A DNA stretch of 64,000 nucleotides from the NCBI RefSeq assembly GCF_051660745.1, contig NZ_JBOFQF010000003.1, forward strand, positions 186,001 to 250,000, read 5' to 3'. The notes under the pieces are model-generated. The model saw nothing but the letters and a program-made list of their open reading frames with translations, ran no database searches and was not told where the DNA came from. Positions 1 through 8,529 of the stretch are shown piece by piece (positions within the stretch are counted from its first letter, which is position 1; the number at the start of each line of letters is the position of its first letter). This stretch comes from Segniliparus sp051660745. Lineage in GTDB: Bacteria; Actinomycetota; Actinomycetes; Mycobacteriales; Mycobacteriaceae. The position numbers and the translations under genes were made by a program.

Positions 1-411
1 GCGCACGACGGCGGGGGTGTCCGCGTTGGACAACGTGCCGAGGACATGGCGCCCCTTCAGCCGCGCCAGTCCGGGAACGACGTCCGGCCACGGCGGCTGC
101 TCCTCCCAGGCGAGGACCAGCGCGCGGCGGTCCGCCTCGCCGAAGCCTTCGATCCCGCGCTCGGCGAGCAGCGTTTCCAGGGCTTGGGCGTACACCCCGC
201 GCACACTGGTCCAGGCGGGCGCGGACATGCCCGAGCTGTCGTTGCCGAGCGCCCGCATATACCCCCGCCGCCAGTCCGCGACGAACGAGCCCCAGTCCAC
301 GCGGGGATGGCGACCGGCGTCGACCCGGCGCACCGCCGAGGCCATGGCGGTGAAGAAATCTGTGCAGGTGCCCTGCAAATCGAAGAGGAGGGCCTGTGGA
401 GTCGCAGCCAT
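1..411 (-). CDS. HAD-family hydrolase (haloacid-dehalogenase-like), 3' part beyond the left edge
   Basis: A minus-strand frame is open from an ATG at 411 to the first base of the window, giving 137 codons of an N-terminal fragment. It begins MAATPQALLFDLQGT, a HAD motif I (FDLxGT) with the nucleophilic Asp, and ends near TLSNAD, which fits HAD motif II (hydrophobic-(T/S)-N). The spacing and the long helical cap between the motifs resemble L-2-haloacid-dehalogenase-type (type II) HAD proteins. The third position after the nucleophile (usually Asp in phosphatases) is Gln, which argues against a standard phosphatase. The substrate cannot be told. It is transcribed divergently from the DinB gene, 68 bp away. 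The C-terminal motifs III/IV lie outside the window. Confidence 0.82.
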   Translation of the reverse strand, partial: MAATPQALLFDLQGTCTDFFTAMASAVRRVDAGRHPRVDWGSFVADWRRGYMRALGNDSSGMSAPAWTSVRGVYAQALETLLAERGIEGFGEADRRALVLAWEEQPPWPDVVPGLARLKGRHVLGTLSNADTPAVVR

Positions 412-479
412 GGCCCGATCATACGAGGCGGCGGGCCTTGGCCGGGGTTGTTGTCGCCCGATTTCATGAGAATCAGGGC

Positions 480-1007
480 ATGAGCGAGAGCGCCAAGACC
501 CTGCTGCAAGACGCCTACCACAGGATCCGCGAGCACGTTCGGAGCGTGACGGAGGGCCTGCGCGACGAGGTGCTGCTGTGGCGGCCCACCCCGGCCTCGA
601 ACTCCATCGGCTGGCTCCTCTGGCACGCGGCCAGGGTGCAGGACGACCATGTCGCGCAGATCGCGGGCGTCGAGCAGGTGTGGACGAGGGAAGGCTTCTA
701 CGGGCGGTTCGAGCTTCCGTACCCGCCCGCTGCGCACGGCTACGGGCAGACCTCCGAGGAAGTGGGCCAGTTCCGGGGCGCTGCGGCCCTGTTGGACGAG
801 TACCAGAACCGAGTGCACGTCATGGTGCTCGAATACCTCGACACGATCACCGACGCGGAGCTCTCCCGGATCGTGGACACCAGCTGGGACCCGCCGGTGA
901 CCGCGAGCGTCCGATTGGTGAGCGTCTTCGACGACTGCGCCCAGCATCTCGGCCAAGCCGCCTATCTGCGCGGGATCGTCGGGGACTGGTCCTCGCCCGA
1001 GGGATGA
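480..1007 (+). CDS. DinB/DUF664-family metal-binding protein
   Basis: A 175-residue four-helix-bundle protein of the DinB/DUF664 superfamily, which includes mycothiol-dependent enzymes and bacillithiol transferases. A likely metal triad is visible: His49 (in LLWHA), His57 (in DDH) and His156 (in CAQHLGQ), the usual arrangement for this fold, including the N-terminal SIGWLLWHAARVQDDH signature. Start chosen at ATG 480 because the sequence becomes family-like there; the in-frame stretch upstream of it runs antisense to the divergent HAD gene. In a mycothiol-producing actinobacterium a thiol-transfer or detoxification role is plausible (inference). It stands alone, 77 bp before the glycosyltransferase gene. 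Confidence 0.82.
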   Translation: MSESAKTLLQDAYHRIREHVRSVTEGLRDEVLLWRPTPASNSIGWLLWHAARVQDDHVAQIAGVEQVWTREGFYGRFELPYPPAAHGYGQTSEEVGQFRGAAALLDEYQNRVHVMVLEYLDTITDAELSRIVDTSWDPPVTASVRLVSVFDDCAQHLGQAAYLRGIVGDWSSPEG

Positions 1008-1084
1008 CGCGGGTTCGAGCGGATTCCCCGGATCGTCGGCGGTTTCGAAGCTTTTTCTCAGCTTGTTCGCGTTGACTGATCTCT

Positions 1085-3052
1085 ATGACAACAAGGTTGA
1101 CTCGCGATGCGTCTGCGAGCAGGTCGGAGGCGCTCCGTGCCTGGGCGCACGAGCATCGCGAGGGAGTGCAGCTCGCGGCGGCGCTCGTCGTGTTCGCGGC
1201 GATCCAGCTCTGGGACATCACGATCAACGGCATGTCCAACGACTTCTACGCCTCGGCGGTGCTGTCGGGGAGCCAGAGCTGGGAGGCGTGGTTCTTCGGC
1301 AGCTTCGACCCGCAGAACTTCATCACCGTCGACAAGCCTGCGGGCGGCATGTGGCTCATGGGCCTGTCGGCGCGGGTCTTCGGGTTCTCCAGCGCGAGCA
1401 TGCTCGTCCCGCAAGCGCTCCTCGGCGTGGCGAGCGCCTGGCTCCTCTACGCCTCGGTCCGCAGGCTGACGAGCCACGCCGCGGGCCTGGTCGCGATCGC
1501 GGTCTTCGCGGCGACCCCGATCGCGACGGTGATGTTCCGCGACAACAACCCGGACGCGGCGATGGTGTTCGGCATGATGGTCGGCGCGTACGGCACGACC
1601 CGCGCGCTCGGCGCCCAGCGGCAGCAGGCGGCGGTCGCCTGGTTGGCGCTCGCCGGGGCCGGGGTGGGCTTCGCCTTCCTCGCGAAGACGTTCCAGGGAC
1701 TGATGACGCTGCCTGCGCTCGGCCTGGTGTACCTGCTCGCCGAGAAGTTCGACCTCAAGCGCCGGATCGCGCATCTGGCCGTCGGCGCGGCGGCGGCTGT
1801 GGCCAGCTCTGGCTGGTGGTTTCTCGCAGTGGCGCTCACGCCTGCGGCGAGCAGGCCCTTCGTCGGCGGCTCCACGTCGAATAGCGAGCTGGAGCTCGCG
1901 CTGGGCAGCAACGGCTTCAACCGCCTCCTCGGCGGGGGACGGTACGGCGAGGGCGGCGGGCCGGGCTTCGCGGGGCCGCCGAGCCTGTGGCGGGTGTTCG
2001 AGGACTCCCAGGGCCTGCACGTCGCTTGGCTGATCCCCACGGCGCTGCTCGCGCTGGCCTTGGGGTTCCTCGCGTGCCGGGGCAATGGCTCCAGGTCCAA
2101 CCCGGTCTGGCTGGCGTTGGTCCTGTGGGGCGGCTGGCTGGTCTCGAACTATCTGGTTTTGACCTACATGCAGGCCGCGTTCCACCCGTACTACGTCTTC
2201 GTGCTCGCACCGCCGATCGCCGCAGTCGTCGGGATCGGCTCGTGGCTCTTGTGGCAGCGCCGCTCGGAGCGGCTCGGCCGATGGGGGGCCGCTGCGCTTG
2301 TCGTGGTCTCGGGTGTGACGGCGTGGTCGCTTTTGGGCAGGCACGCGGACTGGTTGCCGCCGCTGCGCTGGGCGCTGCTCGGCGGCGCGGTCCTCGTGGC
2401 CGCCGTGCTCGCGTCCGGCCGGGCCGTGCGCGACAGGCGGGCGCAGGCCGCAGTCGCGGTCGCGGCGCTCGTGTTCGGCCTCGGCGGGTCCGCCGCCGTC
2501 GCCTTGGAGAACGTCGTGGTGCCGAAAGTCCCCGGCGGGATGCCGCTGCCCGGCCCGAACTGGGCGGACGGACCGCTCGCGCATTTTGGGAATAAGCCCG
2601 GTGGGAATAAGCCCGGCGGCAGGCATGACGCTCCGGCTCCCGCGCGGCTGCACGACATGCTGCGCTCCGCGAACACGCGTTGGGCAGCCGCGGTCTCGGC
2701 CTCGTTCGGCGCGGACTCCTTCATCCTGGAGGACAAGGTCGCGGTGATGGCGATCGGCGGATTCGGCGGCAGGGACGAGCCGATCACGCTCGACCAATTC
2801 GTCTCGTTGGCGCAGGGCGGCAAGGTGCGCTACTACCTGGCGCAGCCCGACGATGAGGCTCAGCCTGATGAGAAAGGCCCGCCTGCGCAGCCGGGGCAGC
2901 CGGGAACCGCGCCGCCGCGCCCGCAAGCCGCTCCTGACGACAAGAAAGACTCGCTTGTCGACAAGGTCGAGGCATGGGTCAAAGCGCACTACTCGCCCGA
3001 GCAGGTCGGCGACTTCGTCGTTTACGACCTTGCCGCCCCGAGACGTGGCTAG
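1085..3052 (+). CDS. GT-C (GT39/PMT_2-like) membrane glycosyltransferase
   Basis: 655 residues with a multi-span N-terminal two thirds and an extracytoplasmic C-terminal third: the architecture of GT-C glycosyltransferases that use polyprenyl-phosphate sugars (ArnT/YkcB/PMT_2 group). The first loop has the family hallmarks around DITINGMSNDFYASAV and DPQNFITVDKPAGG, with acidic residues at the catalytic position. The C-terminal domain holds an in-frame duplication of 15 bp (NKPGGNKPGG, 2588-2617) and a Pro/Gln-rich linker (residues ~592-620) before the last conserved segment. ATG 1085 has no good Shine-Dalgarno sequence. Probable role: mannosyl or arabinosyl transfer in envelope assembly; acceptor unknown. 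Confidence 0.85.
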   Translation: MTTRLTRDASASRSEALRAWAHEHREGVQLAAALVVFAAIQLWDITINGMSNDFYASAVLSGSQSWEAWFFGSFDPQNFITVDKPAGGMWLMGLSARVFGFSSASMLVPQALLGVASAWLLYASVRRLTSHAAGLVAIAVFAATPIATVMFRDNNPDAAMVFGMMVGAYGTTRALGAQRQQAAVAWLALAGAGVGFAFLAKTFQGLMTLPALGLVYLLAEKFDLKRRIAHLAVGAAAAVASSGWWFLAVALTPAASRPFVGGSTSNSELELALGSNGFNRLLGGGRYGEGGGPGFAGPPSLWRVFEDSQGLHVAWLIPTALLALALGFLACRGNGSRSNPVWLALVLWGGWLVSNYLVLTYMQAAFHPYYVFVLAPPIAAVVGIGSWLLWQRRSERLGRWGAAALVVVSGVTAWSLLGRHADWLPPLRWALLGGAVLVAAVLASGRAVRDRRAQAAVAVAALVFGLGGSAAVALENVVVPKVPGGMPLPGPNWADGPLAHFGNKPGGNKPGGRHDAPAPARLHDMLRSANTRWAAAVSASFGADSFILEDKVAVMAIGGFGGRDEPITLDQFVSLAQGGKVRYYLAQPDDEAQPDEKGPPAQPGQPGTAPPRPQAAPDDKKDSLVDKVEAWVKAHYSPEQVGDFVVYDLAAPRRG

Positions 3053-3061
3053 AGTGGGGGC

Positions 3062-3733
3062 ATGACCCAAAACGACCCGTCCGCGCTCCCCGACACCGGC
3101 CCTATCGACTGGGCGCTGTCCACGACCCGGTCGGTGCGCAAACGCCTCGATTTCGACCGTCCGGTGCCCAAAGAGGTCGTGGTCGAGGCGCTGCGGCTCG
3201 CCGTGCAGGCCCCGACCGGCTCCAACGCCCAAGGCTGGCAGTGGATCGTGGTCGAGGACCAGGCGAAGAAGGACGCGATCGCCGAGCTGTACCGGAAGTC
3301 GTGGGCCGAATACGCGGGCGGGCGCAACCCCGAGGAGATCCCCGGCCAACAGGGCAGGGTCGTCAGCAGCGCCCAGTATTTGGCAGACAATCTGCAGCGG
3401 GCCCCGCTCTTCGTGATTCCGACGATCAAGGCCGACGTGCCGGTGCGCGACCTGCCCGACGGGTCGCTCGCCGCCTTCTACGGGTCCATCATCCCTGCCG
3501 CGTGGAGCTTCCTGCTCGCGCTGCGCTCGCGCGGCCTCGGCAGCGTTTGGACCACCTTGCACCTGTTCCACGAGGCCGAGACGCGGCAGATCCTCGGAAT
3601 ACCGGAGAACGTCGTGCAGGTCGCGCTGCTGCCGGTGGCGTACACCGTCGGGACGGACTTCAAACCAGCGAAGCGAGCCGTTCCGGTGGAGGCCATCACC
3701 CACTGGGACAGCTGGGGCAGCACCTTGGCGTGA
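3062..3733 (+). CDS. Nitroreductase-family FMN oxidoreductase
   Basis: 223 residues with the N-terminal TTRSVRKRLDFDRPVP and QAPTGSNAQGWQW segments typical of the nitroreductase superfamily (Arg/Ser FMN-phosphate contacts followed by PTxSNxQ). Members are homodimeric NAD(P)H-dependent flavoenzymes that reduce nitro compounds, quinones or enones; the true substrate cannot be read from sequence. The C-terminal half keeps the GLGSVW (GLGS) flavin-site segment. The start is 9 bp after the stop of the glycosyltransferase gene, so the two may be cotranscribed. No linked electron-transfer partner. Confidence 0.87.
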   Translation: MTQNDPSALPDTGPIDWALSTTRSVRKRLDFDRPVPKEVVVEALRLAVQAPTGSNAQGWQWIVVEDQAKKDAIAELYRKSWAEYAGGRNPEEIPGQQGRVVSSAQYLADNLQRAPLFVIPTIKADVPVRDLPDGSLAAFYGSIIPAAWSFLLALRSRGLGSVWTTLHLFHEAETRQILGIPENVVQVALLPVAYTVGTDFKPAKRAVPVEAITHWDSWGSTLA

Positions 3734-3797
3734 TAGCAGAGCCGCCGCCTCCTGGTATGGTGCATGACACAGTCATCGGCGCAGAGAGGCAGGGGTC

Positions 3798-4493
3798 ATG
3801 GGAGTTGCAGTTTCGAAGGGCGCGGCAGAAGGCGCGTTGACGGGCTTTCCGCCCGCGCCGTGGCATCTGGGCGCCTCGGGCTTGGTCTCGGTGTTCTTGG
3901 TCGACGAGGACCGCCTGCCGGGCTCGTTCGCCGAATTGCGGCCTGCGGGCTGGCGCCCGTTCCGCGTCGGCGGGCGTGTCGTCGTGACGGTCAGTTCCAT
4001 CTCGTACTCCGAGGGCGGCGTGCTCGCCTATGACGAGATCGTGGTCGCCACGCCCGTCCGCCGGGGCGCGTCCGTTGGCGCGTCGGTCCCGCAGATCTGG
4101 GTGGACAGCGAGGCTTCGCGCAACGGGGCGCGCGCGTTGTGGGGCATCCCGAAGGAGCTGGCCCAGTTCCACCGGACCACGACCGCGAAATCGGTCGGGG
4201 CGGGCATGGACCTTGACGGCACGGCGGCGGTCCGGCTGAGCGCGAAGATCGGATTGCCGCTGACTCCTCGCAGGCTCAAACTGCCCGACTTCTCGCTGAT
4301 CCAGCGCTTCGCGGGCTCGGAGTTCGTCTCGCGGCATTTTGTGGTCACAGGCGTCCGGCTGGCCCGAGTCTCATGGGCCTTCGGGGAGGGCGGCCCGCTC
4401 GGCTATCTGCGAGGGCTCAAGCCGCTGGTCTCGGTCGCGATGCCGGACGTCGCGCTCGTCTTCGGCTTCGAGACCGCCGCTCGCCCCGTCTGA
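3798..4493 (+). CDS. Acetoacetate decarboxylase-like protein
   Basis: 231 residues. The central segment ARALWGIPKELAQF matches the ADC-superfamily active-site block (Gx-P-K). Lys119 sits where the Schiff-base lysine of Clostridium acetoacetate decarboxylase lies, but the adjacent second lysine that lowers its pKa in the classical enzyme is Glu here. That suggests another reaction on a beta-keto or enol substrate rather than simple acetoacetate decarboxylation (inference). ATG 3798 follows an AGGGGTC purine stretch. It is convergent with the small exported protein downstream; GC-rich hairpins lie between them. Confidence 0.75.
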   Translation: MGVAVSKGAAEGALTGFPPAPWHLGASGLVSVFLVDEDRLPGSFAELRPAGWRPFRVGGRVVVTVSSISYSEGGVLAYDEIVVATPVRRGASVGASVPQIWVDSEASRNGARALWGIPKELAQFHRTTTAKSVGAGMDLDGTAAVRLSAKIGLPLTPRRLKLPDFSLIQRFAGSEFVSRHFVVTGVRLARVSWAFGEGGPLGYLRGLKPLVSVAMPDVALVFGFETAARPV

Positions 4494-4519
4494 CGGGGCG
4501 CCCCTCGCGTCAGGGGCGC
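4483..4519. terminator. Hairpins between convergent genes
   Basis: Two overlapping GC-rich dyads lie at the junction: GCCCCGT-CTG-ACGGGGC (4483-4499) and GCGCCCCT-6 nt-AGGGGCGC (4498-4519). They overlap the 3' ends of both convergent genes and have no long U-tract, as is common in actinobacteria. Terminator function is inferred. Confidence 0.45.
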
Positions 4520-4749
4520 AGTCCGGGCACGCGGATGTGCAGGACGGAATCGCCTCGGTGCTGTTGCTGCAGCTCGCGTCCCTGCTCCTGCTCGTACGGG
4601 TTCGGGTTGTTGTGCCCGTGGCTGTCGCCGCTGCCCGCGTCGGCGAGGACGAAGCCGGTCGACTCGTGGGCGGGCGCAGCGCTGGCGAGCGCGAGTCCGA
4701 GGATGGCAAGCGGCGCGATGGCGGCGATGGTCTTGAAGGTTGTGCTCAT
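4510..4749 (-). CDS. Small exported protein, unknown function
   Basis: 79 residues starting MSTTFKTIAAIAPLAILG, a clear Sec signal peptide with a likely cut near ASA-APA (around residue 25). The mature part of about 50 residues is hydrophilic, with His/Asn/Gln-rich GDSHGHNNPNPYEQEQ and a C-terminal VLHIRVPGLRP. The ATG is preceded at proper spacing by AGGAGA, which supports translation. Not recognised as a known family; the His-rich patch could bind metal (speculative). Confidence 0.65.
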   Translation of the reverse strand: MSTTFKTIAAIAPLAILGLALASAAPAHESTGFVLADAGSGDSHGHNNPNPYEQEQGRELQQQHRGDSVLHIRVPGLRP

Positions 4750-5114
4750 GGTGTTCTCCTGACGTGTTCGCGTCGGGCTTGCGCCCGCGCGGTGGTCTTA
4801 TCTGTCCCTCGTCGGAGCGGCTTGGTGTCGCCGCCCGGTCCGGACGTTGCCTGCTATAGCTATAATCATCCAACGATTTCCTGTTTGATTCATTCCCGGT
4901 TTCGCACATTTTTTGAATAACGGTTCAATAACGTGGGGTTCCCCTTGTTTCGGTAGTGTGATACGTCACTTCCAATGTCGGAAATGGTGGGGTTTTTCGC
5001 ATGATCGAGGACTCCGCCGGGTGTGACCGGCGCCTGGCAAGAGGGTGCCGTGTGACGGGCAAGGGCGGCGTGCTTGAGTGTCCTCAGAGACCTGAGCACT
5101 AGGAGGACGAGCCG
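4750..5114. other. 365-bp intergenic region, partly AT-rich
   Basis: No gene seen. It separates the divergent small exported protein (minus) and the PEP-mutase-family gene (plus). Around 4850-4990 the composition becomes AT-rich, with a perfect TATAAT at 4861-4866 inside the overlapping string GCTATAGCTATAATC, without a convincing -35 at 17 bp. The last part holds the hairpin listed at 5077-5100. Confidence 0.5.
5077..5100 (+). promoter_or_regulatory. 5' UTR hairpin before the PEP-mutase-family gene
   Basis: AGTG-TC-CTCAG (5077-5087), loop AGAC, then CTGAG-CACT (5092-5100): a 9-bp stem with a 2-nt bulge that ends just before the AGGAGG Shine-Dalgarno sequence of the gene at 5115. It could be an mRNA hairpin or an operator. 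No known riboswitch fold was recognised. Confidence 0.35.
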
Positions 5115-5957
5115 ATGTCGGTGACAAGCAAGCTGCGCGCGATGATCAACGGCGACGACATTCATGTCGCCCCAGGGGCCTTCGACGGGCTGACCGCGCG
5201 ATTGGTGGAAGAAGCGGGGTTCGACCTCATCTACGGCTCGGGCGGGGCGATCTCGCGCAGCGCGGGCTTCCCGGACCTCGGCATCTTGAGCTTCAGCGAG
5301 GTCGTGACCCGGTACGAGCACATGGCCATGGTGACGAGCGTGCCGATCATCGCAGACGGGGACACCGGCTTCGGCAACCAGATCAACGCGACCCGCATGA
5401 TCCAGACCTATGAGCGGATCGGCGTCGCGGGCCTGCACATCGAGGACCAGACCTTCCCGAAGCGCTGCGGACACCTCGACGACAAGACCCTGGTGTCGGT
5501 GGACGAGATGACGCACAAGATCCGCGCGGCGAAGGCGGCGCAGACCGACCCCGACTTCGTGCTCATCGCGCGAACCGACGCGATCGCCTCGGAGAGCTTC
5601 AACGCCGCGATCGACCGGGCGCACGCCTATCTCGACGCGGGCGCGGACTGCATCTTTGTCGAGGCTCCCGAGACCGTGGAGCAGATCGAGGAGATCGCGA
5701 GGCTGATCCCGCAGCCCAAGCTGATCAACATGTTCTTCAGCGGCAAGACCCCGATCGTGCCGCGCGACCGGCTCCGCGAGCTGGGCTACCGGCTCATCAT
5801 CATCCCGTCCGACCTGCAGCGCGCGACGATCACCGCGTGCCGCAAGACGCTCGAGGCCATCAAACGCGACGGCGACAGCTCTGCTTTGAAGGACGAGATG
5901 GTGTCCTTCAAGGAGCGCGAGGAGATCATCGGCACCAAGGACTATCTCGCCCTCTGA
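5115..5957 (+). CDS. Isocitrate lyase/PEP mutase superfamily enzyme
   Basis: 280 residues with the superfamily hallmarks: VAPGAFDGLTARL near the N terminus, the metal-binding IADGDTGFGN (Asp81, Asp83), HIEDQ at 109-112, and KRCGHL at 116-121, the catalytic-cysteine loop of methylisocitrate/isocitrate lyases. Members include 2-methylisocitrate lyase, oxaloacetate decarboxylase and PEP mutase; the Cys loop argues for a C-C lyase acting on a 2-hydroxy or 2-oxo diacid. No prpC/prpD neighbours are present, so a propionate role cannot be claimed. Preceded by a strong AGGAGG. The downstream pptH starts 22 bp later. Confidence 0.82.
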   Translation: MSVTSKLRAMINGDDIHVAPGAFDGLTARLVEEAGFDLIYGSGGAISRSAGFPDLGILSFSEVVTRYEHMAMVTSVPIIADGDTGFGNQINATRMIQTYERIGVAGLHIEDQTFPKRCGHLDDKTLVSVDEMTHKIRAAKAAQTDPDFVLIARTDAIASESFNAAIDRAHAYLDAGADCIFVEAPETVEQIEEIARLIPQPKLINMFFSGKTPIVPRDRLRELGYRLIIIPSDLQRATITACRKTLEAIKRDGDSSALKDEMVSFKEREEIIGTKDYLAL

Positions 5958-5979
5958 CCGGTTTCGCTATCATGGCCTG

Positions 5980-6903
5980 ATGCCAAAACTCTGGGCCGTG
6001 AGCGATCTGCACGTCGGACACCGGGGGAACAAGCCGGTCGTCGAATCGATCCACCCCGAAGATCCGGGGGACTGGCTCATCGTCGCGGGCGACGTGGCCG
6101 AGAAGGTGCACGACGTGCGGTGGGCCTTGGAGCTCTTGCGCAAGCGGTTCGCGAAGGTGATCTGGGTCCCCGGCAACCACGAGCTGTACACCACGTCGAG
6201 CGACCCTGTGCAGATGTTCGGCCAGCCCCGGTACGAGTACTACGTCTCGCAGTGCCGGGAGATCGACGTCGTCACCCCGGAGGACGTCTACCCGCTCTGG
6301 GAGGGGGAAGGCGGGCCGGTGCGCGTCGTGCCGCTGTTCCTGCTCTACGACTACACCTTCCTGCCGAAGGGGACCACGGACAAGGCGCAGGGGCTCGCCT
6401 ACGCGCGCTCGAAGAACGTGGTGGCGAGCGACGAGTACCTGCTCTCCGCCGAGCCGTACCCGACGAGGGACTCCTGGTGCCGGGCCTTGGTGGAGAAAGC
6501 GGCCAAGCGTCTCGACGCGCTCGACCCCGCCGAGCCGAAGATCCTGATCAACCACTGGCCGCTCTTGCGCGAGCCGACCCGCGTGCTGCACCCGCGAGAG
6601 TTCAGTCTGTGGTGCGGCACGACGGCGACCGCCGACTGGCATGTGCGGTACAACGCGGCCGCCGTTGTCTACGGCCATCTGCACATCCCGCGCACCACCT
6701 GGTACGACGGGGTGCGGTTCGAGGAGGTGTCGGTCGGCTATCCGCGCGAGTGGCAGCGAAGGGGCCTGCCGGAGCCGCTCCTGCGCCAGATCTGGCCGGA
6801 CCCCGAGCTCACCGAGGAGACTGTCGGCGTGGGCGGGGCGCGGTTCCCGATGACCCCGGAGATGGTCGCGGCAGCCAAGGCCCATCTCCTCAAAGACCAA
6901 TGA
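5980..6903 (+). CDS. pptH: Metallophosphoesterase, PptH-like phosphopantetheinyl hydrolase
   Basis: 307 residues with calcineurin-type motifs: SDLHVGHRG (DxH), IVAGDVAE (GDxxE variant), VPGNHEL (GNHE) and, at the end, YGHLHIPRT (GHxH). It lies directly upstream of pptT and truB, the same order as Rv2795c-pptT-truB in M. tuberculosis, where Rv2795c (PptH) removes 4'-phosphopantetheine from carrier proteins and opposes PptT. The assignment rests on the motif set plus synteny. Start ATG 5980; a TATCAT hexamer at 5968-5973 seven bases before it could make a leaderless transcript, but no -35 is clear. Confidence 0.86.
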   Translation: MPKLWAVSDLHVGHRGNKPVVESIHPEDPGDWLIVAGDVAEKVHDVRWALELLRKRFAKVIWVPGNHELYTTSSDPVQMFGQPRYEYYVSQCREIDVVTPEDVYPLWEGEGGPVRVVPLFLLYDYTFLPKGTTDKAQGLAYARSKNVVASDEYLLSAEPYPTRDSWCRALVEKAAKRLDALDPAEPKILINHWPLLREPTRVLHPREFSLWCGTTATADWHVRYNAAAVVYGHLHIPRTTWYDGVRFEEVSVGYPREWQRRGLPEPLLRQIWPDPELTEETVGVGGARFPMTPEMVAAAKAHLLKDQ

Positions 6904-6937
6904 CAAGACGGGAACCGACGACAGGACGGGCGCGCTG

Positions 6938-7615
6938 ATGGGATTGCTCGACAAGGTGCTCGCGCCGCAGGTCGCGACTGCGGAGGCGCGGGAGGACGAG
7001 CCGCAGCTGGTCCCGTACCCGGGCGAGGAGGCGTTGATCGCGCAGGCCTCGCCGAAACGGCGGGCCGAGTTCATCACGGCCCGGCAATGCGCGCGCGCGG
7101 CGCTCGCGAAGCTGCGGATCCCGGCGCAGCCGATCCTGCGCGGCCCCACGCGTGAGCCGCTGTGGCCGAAGGGGATCGTCGGGACGCTGACCCACACGGC
7201 GGGCTTCCGGGGCGCCGCCGTCGCGCACTCGCTCGTGATGCGCAGCGTCGGGGTGGACGCGGAGCCGCACCTGCCCCTGCCGGACGGCGTGCTCGGCCAG
7301 GTCGCGCTGCCGGAGGAGAAGGCCTGGCTCGACTCGCGGCCCGACGAGGAGCTGCACTGGGACCGCCTGCTCTTCTGCGCGAAAGAGGCGACCTACAAGG
7401 CGTGGTTCCCCCTCACCGGGCGCTGGCTCGGCTTTGAGGACGCGCGGATCTCGTTCGAAGAGGCCCCCGCCGACGGGGCAGACCGGCGGGGCACGTTCCA
7501 CGTGCAGCTGCTCGTGCCGGGACAGGCGCTGAAAGGCCCGCCGCTCGCCGCGTTCGACGGCCAGTGGGCGGTCTCGGAGGGCTTCATCGTCACGGGGATC
7601 GCCCATGGCTGGTGA
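6938..7615 (+). CDS. pptT: 4'-Phosphopantetheinyl transferase PptT
   Basis: 225 residues, close to the 227 of M. tuberculosis PptT. Sfp-type motifs: RGPTREPLWPKGIVGTLTHT, the Mg-binding SVGVDAEPHLPLP and FCAKEATYKAWFPLTG (KEAxYK). It transfers phosphopantetheine from CoA to acyl-, peptidyl- and aryl-carrier domains of PKS, NRPS and FAS, and in mycobacteria is essential for mycolate and siderophore synthesis. It sits between its antagonist pptH (35 bp upstream) and truB, whose start lies inside the last 11 bases of pptT, so translation is probably coupled. Confidence 0.93.
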   Translation: MGLLDKVLAPQVATAEAREDEPQLVPYPGEEALIAQASPKRRAEFITARQCARAALAKLRIPAQPILRGPTREPLWPKGIVGTLTHTAGFRGAAVAHSLVMRSVGVDAEPHLPLPDGVLGQVALPEEKAWLDSRPDEELHWDRLLFCAKEATYKAWFPLTGRWLGFEDARISFEEAPADGADRRGTFHVQLLVPGQALKGPPLAAFDGQWAVSEGFIVTGIAHGW

Positions 7616-8519
7616 CAACGCGGGCGGCGGCCCGCACGGCCTCGTCCTTGTGGACAAGCCCCAGGGCATGACGAGCCACGACGTCGTGGCGAAGGCTCGG
7701 CGTTTTTTCCGGACCCGCAAAGTCGGCCACGCGGGGACGCTCGACCCGATGGCGACGGGGGTGCTCGTGCTCGGGCTCGGCAAGGCGACCCGGCTGCTCG
7801 GCAGGCTCACCGCCGATGAGAAGCGGTACGTCGGGACGATCCGACTGGGCGAGCGGACTTCCAGCGACGACGCGGACGGCGAGGTCCTGGGCCGGGCCTC
7901 GGCGGCCGCGCTCGTCCTCGACCAGGTGCTCGCGGGGATCGAAGAGCTGACCGGCCAGATCTCCCAAGTGCCGCCTTCGGTCTCGGCGATCAAAGTCGGC
8001 GGGGTCCGCGCGCACGCGGCGGCCAGGGCGGGGGAGGCGCTGGAGCTGAAAGCCCGCGAGGTCGTCGTGCGCCGCTTCGAGTTGACGGGCGAGCGGCGGG
8101 CGGTCGCGGCAGACGGGACCGCGCTGTGGGACCTCGACGTCGAGGTCGACTGCACGGCGGGCACGTATATCCGCTCGCTGGCGCGCGACCTCGGCGCGGG
8201 CCTCGGCGTCGGCGGCCATCTGACCAGGTTGCGGCGGGTCGCCTCGGGACGTTTCGGCATCGCCGGGGCGCGGACCCTCGACGAGCTGGAGTCGGACCCG
8301 GCCCTTTCGCTCGGGCTGGACGACGCGGCCCGTGCGGCGTTCGTCTCGCGGGAGCTGTCCGAGGACGAGACCAGAGACTTGGGGTACGGGAAAAAGATCC
8401 CGGCAGGGGGCTTCGTCGGCGAGCACGCGGGTTTCGGCCCGGACGGCTCCCTTGTGGCCCTCCTCGAGGGCCAGGACGGCATTGCGCGGCCCACAGTGGT
8501 CTTCCAGCCCGCGGGGTGA
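7605..8519 (+). CDS. truB: tRNA pseudouridine-55 synthase TruB
   Basis: 304 residues. Makes pseudouridine at position 55 of tRNA. The N-terminal LVLVDKPQGMTSHDVV and catalytic-loop HAGTLDPMATGVLVLGLGKAT contain the active-site Asp of the TruB family; CTAGTYIRSLARDLG is the second conserved block. The extended C-terminal region (VGEHAGFGPDGSLVALLE) is the PUA-like tail of actinobacterial members. Start ATG 7605 overlaps pptT. It ends 10 bp before the convergent DtxR-type regulator. Confidence 0.95.
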   Translation: MAGDNAGGGPHGLVLVDKPQGMTSHDVVAKARRFFRTRKVGHAGTLDPMATGVLVLGLGKATRLLGRLTADEKRYVGTIRLGERTSSDDADGEVLGRASAAALVLDQVLAGIEELTGQISQVPPSVSAIKVGGVRAHAAARAGEALELKAREVVVRRFELTGERRAVAADGTALWDLDVEVDCTAGTYIRSLARDLGAGLGVGGHLTRLRRVASGRFGIAGARTLDELESDPALSLGLDDAARAAFVSRELSEDETRDLGYGKKIPAGGFVGEHAGFGPDGSLVALLEGQDGIARPTVVFQPAG

Positions 8520-8529
8520 GGCGAGCGGA

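Noticed and set aside
1058..3703. Long minus-strand open frame opposite the glycosyltransferase and nitroreductase
   Set aside because: Same shadow effect; the plus-strand proteins have recognisable families.
4861..4866. TATAAT as a confident promoter
   Set aside because: The hexamer is perfect but there is no matching -35 at 16-18 bp on the plus strand, and the site lies 250 bp before the next plus-strand gene.
4750..5114. Possible small RNA or riboswitch in front of the PEP-mutase-family gene
   Set aside because: Only a short 9-bp stem with a bulge is visible; no known riboswitch core was recognised, so it is listed as a hairpin only.
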